Positions 63,301 through 64,000 of a DNA stretch of 64,000 nucleotides are shown one piece after another. Under the pieces are notes generated by a model. The model was not told where the DNA came from, did no database searches, and saw only the letters and a program-made list of their open reading frames with translations. The DNA comes from Palsa-504 sp963739615 (GTDB taxonomy: Bacteria; Actinomycetota; Actinomycetes; Streptosporangiales; Streptosporangiaceae), in NCBI GenBank assembly GCA_963739615.1, contig CAVUBD010000030.1, positions 1-64,000 of the forward strand, written 5' to 3'. The translations under genes and the position numbers were made by a program. How positions within the stretch are numbered: the stretch's first letter is position 1; the number at the start of each line of letters is the position of its first letter.

Positions 63301-63760
63301 GCGCGAGCTCGATCGCCAGCGGCGTCGCGCCGCCGCGCGCGGATCCGCCCGCGTCCAGCACCGAGTCCAGCGACTGTTCCCACGCCGCCGGCTGCGGGCT
63401 CTGCGCTCGGGCCGCTCCCGGCGACCCGGGATCCAGGGCGGACAGGACCAGCGCGACGACGTGCTTGCAGTTGAACTCGACAGGGCAGCTGCACTCGCCC
63501 ATCTCGAACTTGGCGGGCCGCCCGTCGGCCAGCGAGAAGAACGCGGCCGCGTGGTAGATGCTGCCGCCCTGGCCGCGGACCTCCCCGCGAAGCGCGGAGT
63601 CCGCTGGATCCCACGTGGCATGCAGTACCGCCTGCTGCCGCGCGTACTCGGCGCCCCTGACGTAACTGCCCCCGCCGATGGCCTGTCGCAGGGTAGAAAG
63701 GTCGAGCTCGAGCATTATCACATGCTGCATGGCGAGGAGGATATCGGTCGGCACTGTCAT
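60398..63760 (-). CDS. SWIM zinc-finger SNF2/Rad54-family helicase
   Basis: 1120 residues. N-terminal SWIM motif CSCPVEFNCKHVVALVLS (about 95-112). A long substrate-recognition region (to about 640) precedes a two-lobed SNF2 ATPase: ADDMGLGKTLQSLALISH, APTSVVANWAAEAARF, LLLDEAQQAKN, ITGTPMENNLMELWSLL. Lobe two follows with VFSQFTGFLGKVRDRL, LISLKAGGFGLNLTEADYCF, DPWWNPATEAQAVDRAHRIG, QTQRVMVYRL. DNA-tracking ATPase of the HelZ/RapA-like class, common in actinobacteria and possibly repair-linked. Intact. Confidence 0.93.
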   Translation of the reverse strand: MTVPTDILLAMQHVIMLELDLSTLRQAIGGGSYVRGAEYARQQAVLHATWDPADSALRGEVRGQGGSIYHAAAFFSLADGRPAKFEMGECSCPVEFNCKHVVALVLSALDPGSPGAARAQSPQPAAWEQSLDSVLDAGGSARGGATPLAIELALTGGPGHARWGQPPAGQAPLRLIARLVRAGKNGGWAAGDLSWARLDTLGYSRDYSQQQVRLLRELYVLYQASGGRGGYHGYHYGDDRSIEFSSIGSGQLWPLLDEARAAGLRLVYPGKRGVLAGYEEAGFCLDVIRGEAGGLRIVPVIRADDGEPAVPVAFIGAGGHGAVFIDHAQASGADPGGWRFRLARLARPVPPPLQRMALEGESLEVPAAEEPRFRDRYYPRLRQTAALISSDGSFTPPEIAGPDLVLLARYGSGHELEVSWEWAYRVGDSPLRAPLEAGGPDDGYRDLAAEQALLGCLDLPLDRYGLLQPGNGTPGATVPALAPRTRLTGIDTMRFSTGLLPLLAGHPGLIVEVSGEPADYREAGDSLRIAVSTDEVAGDSDWFDLGVTITVEGRPVPFLDVFLALSRGEPHLLLPDGAYFSLDKPELRALARLIEEARALQDSPAGPLRISRYQAGFWDELTALGVIGHQAAAWREQVQGLLSAGAVGPAEPPPGLRAQLRPYQQDGFGWLAFLWEHRLGGILADDMGLGKTLQSLALISHARQRDPTAGPFLIVAPTSVVANWAAEAARFAPDLKVVPVSGTVARRGQGLGELVAGADAVVTSYTLLRIDFAAYAELDWSGLLLDEAQQAKNRQSKVYQCARRLAAPVKIAITGTPMENNLMELWSLLSITAAGLFPSPDRFRDYYARPVERQGDSERLAQLQRRIKPLVRRRTKEQVAADLPAKQEQVLEVELHPQHRKVYQTRLQRERQKVLGLIGDMNSNRFTIFRSLTLLRQLSLHAGLVDEAHAGLASSKIDALLGQLHEVTGGGHRALVFSQFTGFLGKVRDRLEAEGVPYCYLDGSTRDRAAVVRRFKDGTAPVFLISLKAGGFGLNLTEADYCFVLDPWWNPATEAQAVDRAHRIGQTQRVMVYRLVAKDTIEEKVMALKARKARLFSSVLDDGNAFGTTLDADDIRALLS

Positions 63761-63820
63761 TCCTGCCCTGACCCGCCGGGTCGGCCAAGAGCTTTACTGA
63801 TCGGGCCGAACGAGCCACCG

Positions 63821-63997
63821 CTAGGCTCCTCTGCCCAGTTCGGCGCGACACGGGGCCGGCCGCGGGAGGGCCGCTCCGTTCGGGACCACCCAGATGGTCC
63901 TGGGGCAGCCCCGGTTACCGTCGTCGCGGAGTGCGGCGATCCCGAGTTCCTCCGCGGTCCCGACGCGCGCGAGTTCCCCGCTCGTCCATCCGGTCAT
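63821..63997 (-). pseudogene. DUF2255 protein, N-terminal fragment
   Basis: ATG at 63997: MTGWTSGELARVGTAEELGI, then PRTIWVVPNG. This matches the first ~45 residues of DUF2255 proteins (usually about 125 residues). The frame then turns into non-family sequence and stops at 63821. The upstream part may be outside the window but the start codon is inside, so this is a C-terminal truncation. Confidence 0.5.
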
Positions 63998-64000
63998 CGT

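Noticed and set aside
1..64000. tRNA or rRNA genes
   Set aside because: No cloverleaf with a TTCGANNC T-loop and acceptor pairing, and no conserved rRNA stretch, was recognised by eye; a tRNAscan run would settle this.

Overview
ORGANISM. The DNA is very GC-rich with GTG starts and strong third-position G/C bias. It carries actinobacterial marker genes: a mycofactocin precursor with MftB and MftC, glucosyl-3-phosphoglycerate synthase, DUF3618 beside a holin-like gene, a SigG/X5-type sigma factor with a SnoaL-like tail, and FKBP/Usp stress genes. This points to a filamentous or soil actinomycete (Streptosporangiales-like is a guess; no rRNA or core marker in the window fixes the genus). No tRNA, rRNA or CRISPR array was recognised. 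LAYOUT. (1) 0-10 kb is a mobile-element pile-up. An ISKra4-type transposase runs in from the left edge. It is followed by a group II intron (about 1739-6823) whose maturase gene is cut in two by a Recombinase-In-Trio (RIT) element of three overlapping tyrosine recombinases. The intron abuts the last ~77 codons of a prolyl-tRNA synthetase. An intact IS4-family element (8345-10057) sits in a 10-bp target duplication. (2) 10.4-24.6 kb is envelope and housekeeping: a GtrA-GT2 fusion plus GT-C glycosyltransferase operon, an MFS exporter, a lipoprotein, an Smr protein, gluconokinase, a GH25 lysozyme-like protein, a Rho core lacking its RNA-binding domain, a methyltransferase, glutamine cyclotransferase, and a membrane FtsH-like AAA protease coupled to a lipoprotein. 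(3) 24.7-38.6 kb holds holin/DUF3618, an Orn/Lys/Arg-decarboxylase-fold enzyme, a DEAD-box helicase, a ureA gene with a ureB truncated at a rearrangement junction, a GH5 glycosidase, msrB-msrA, an Lhr helicase with a one-base slip in an 18-bp repeat, zwf and OsmC. (4) 38.6-41.5 kb is a compact mycofactocin operon (mftA-mftB-mftC-SDR) with an operator-like palindrome and a degenerate mftR. (5) 41.8-48.9 kb is mixed metabolism, including gpgS. (6) 46.8-55.4 kb is a stress/dormancy module (two Usp proteins, phosphoribosyltransferase, zinc alcohol dehydrogenase, CBS-BON protein) with two DosR/DevR-like boxes. (7) 57-60 kb has a 2-hydroxyacid dehydrogenase and a fluoride-exporter operon (two FluC genes plus a three-domain DUF190 protein). 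The window ends with a SWIM-SNF2 helicase and a truncated DUF2255 gene. OVERALL. About fifteen genes are frameshifted or truncated (proS, rho, holin, ureB, lhr, mftR, an acyl-CoA ligase, a sigma factor, an alcohol dehydrogenase, an alpha/beta hydrolase, DUF190, lacZ and others). The large deletions must be real gene decay or rearrangement. The single-base shifts lie mostly in GC-rich runs and could be either decay or sequencing error.
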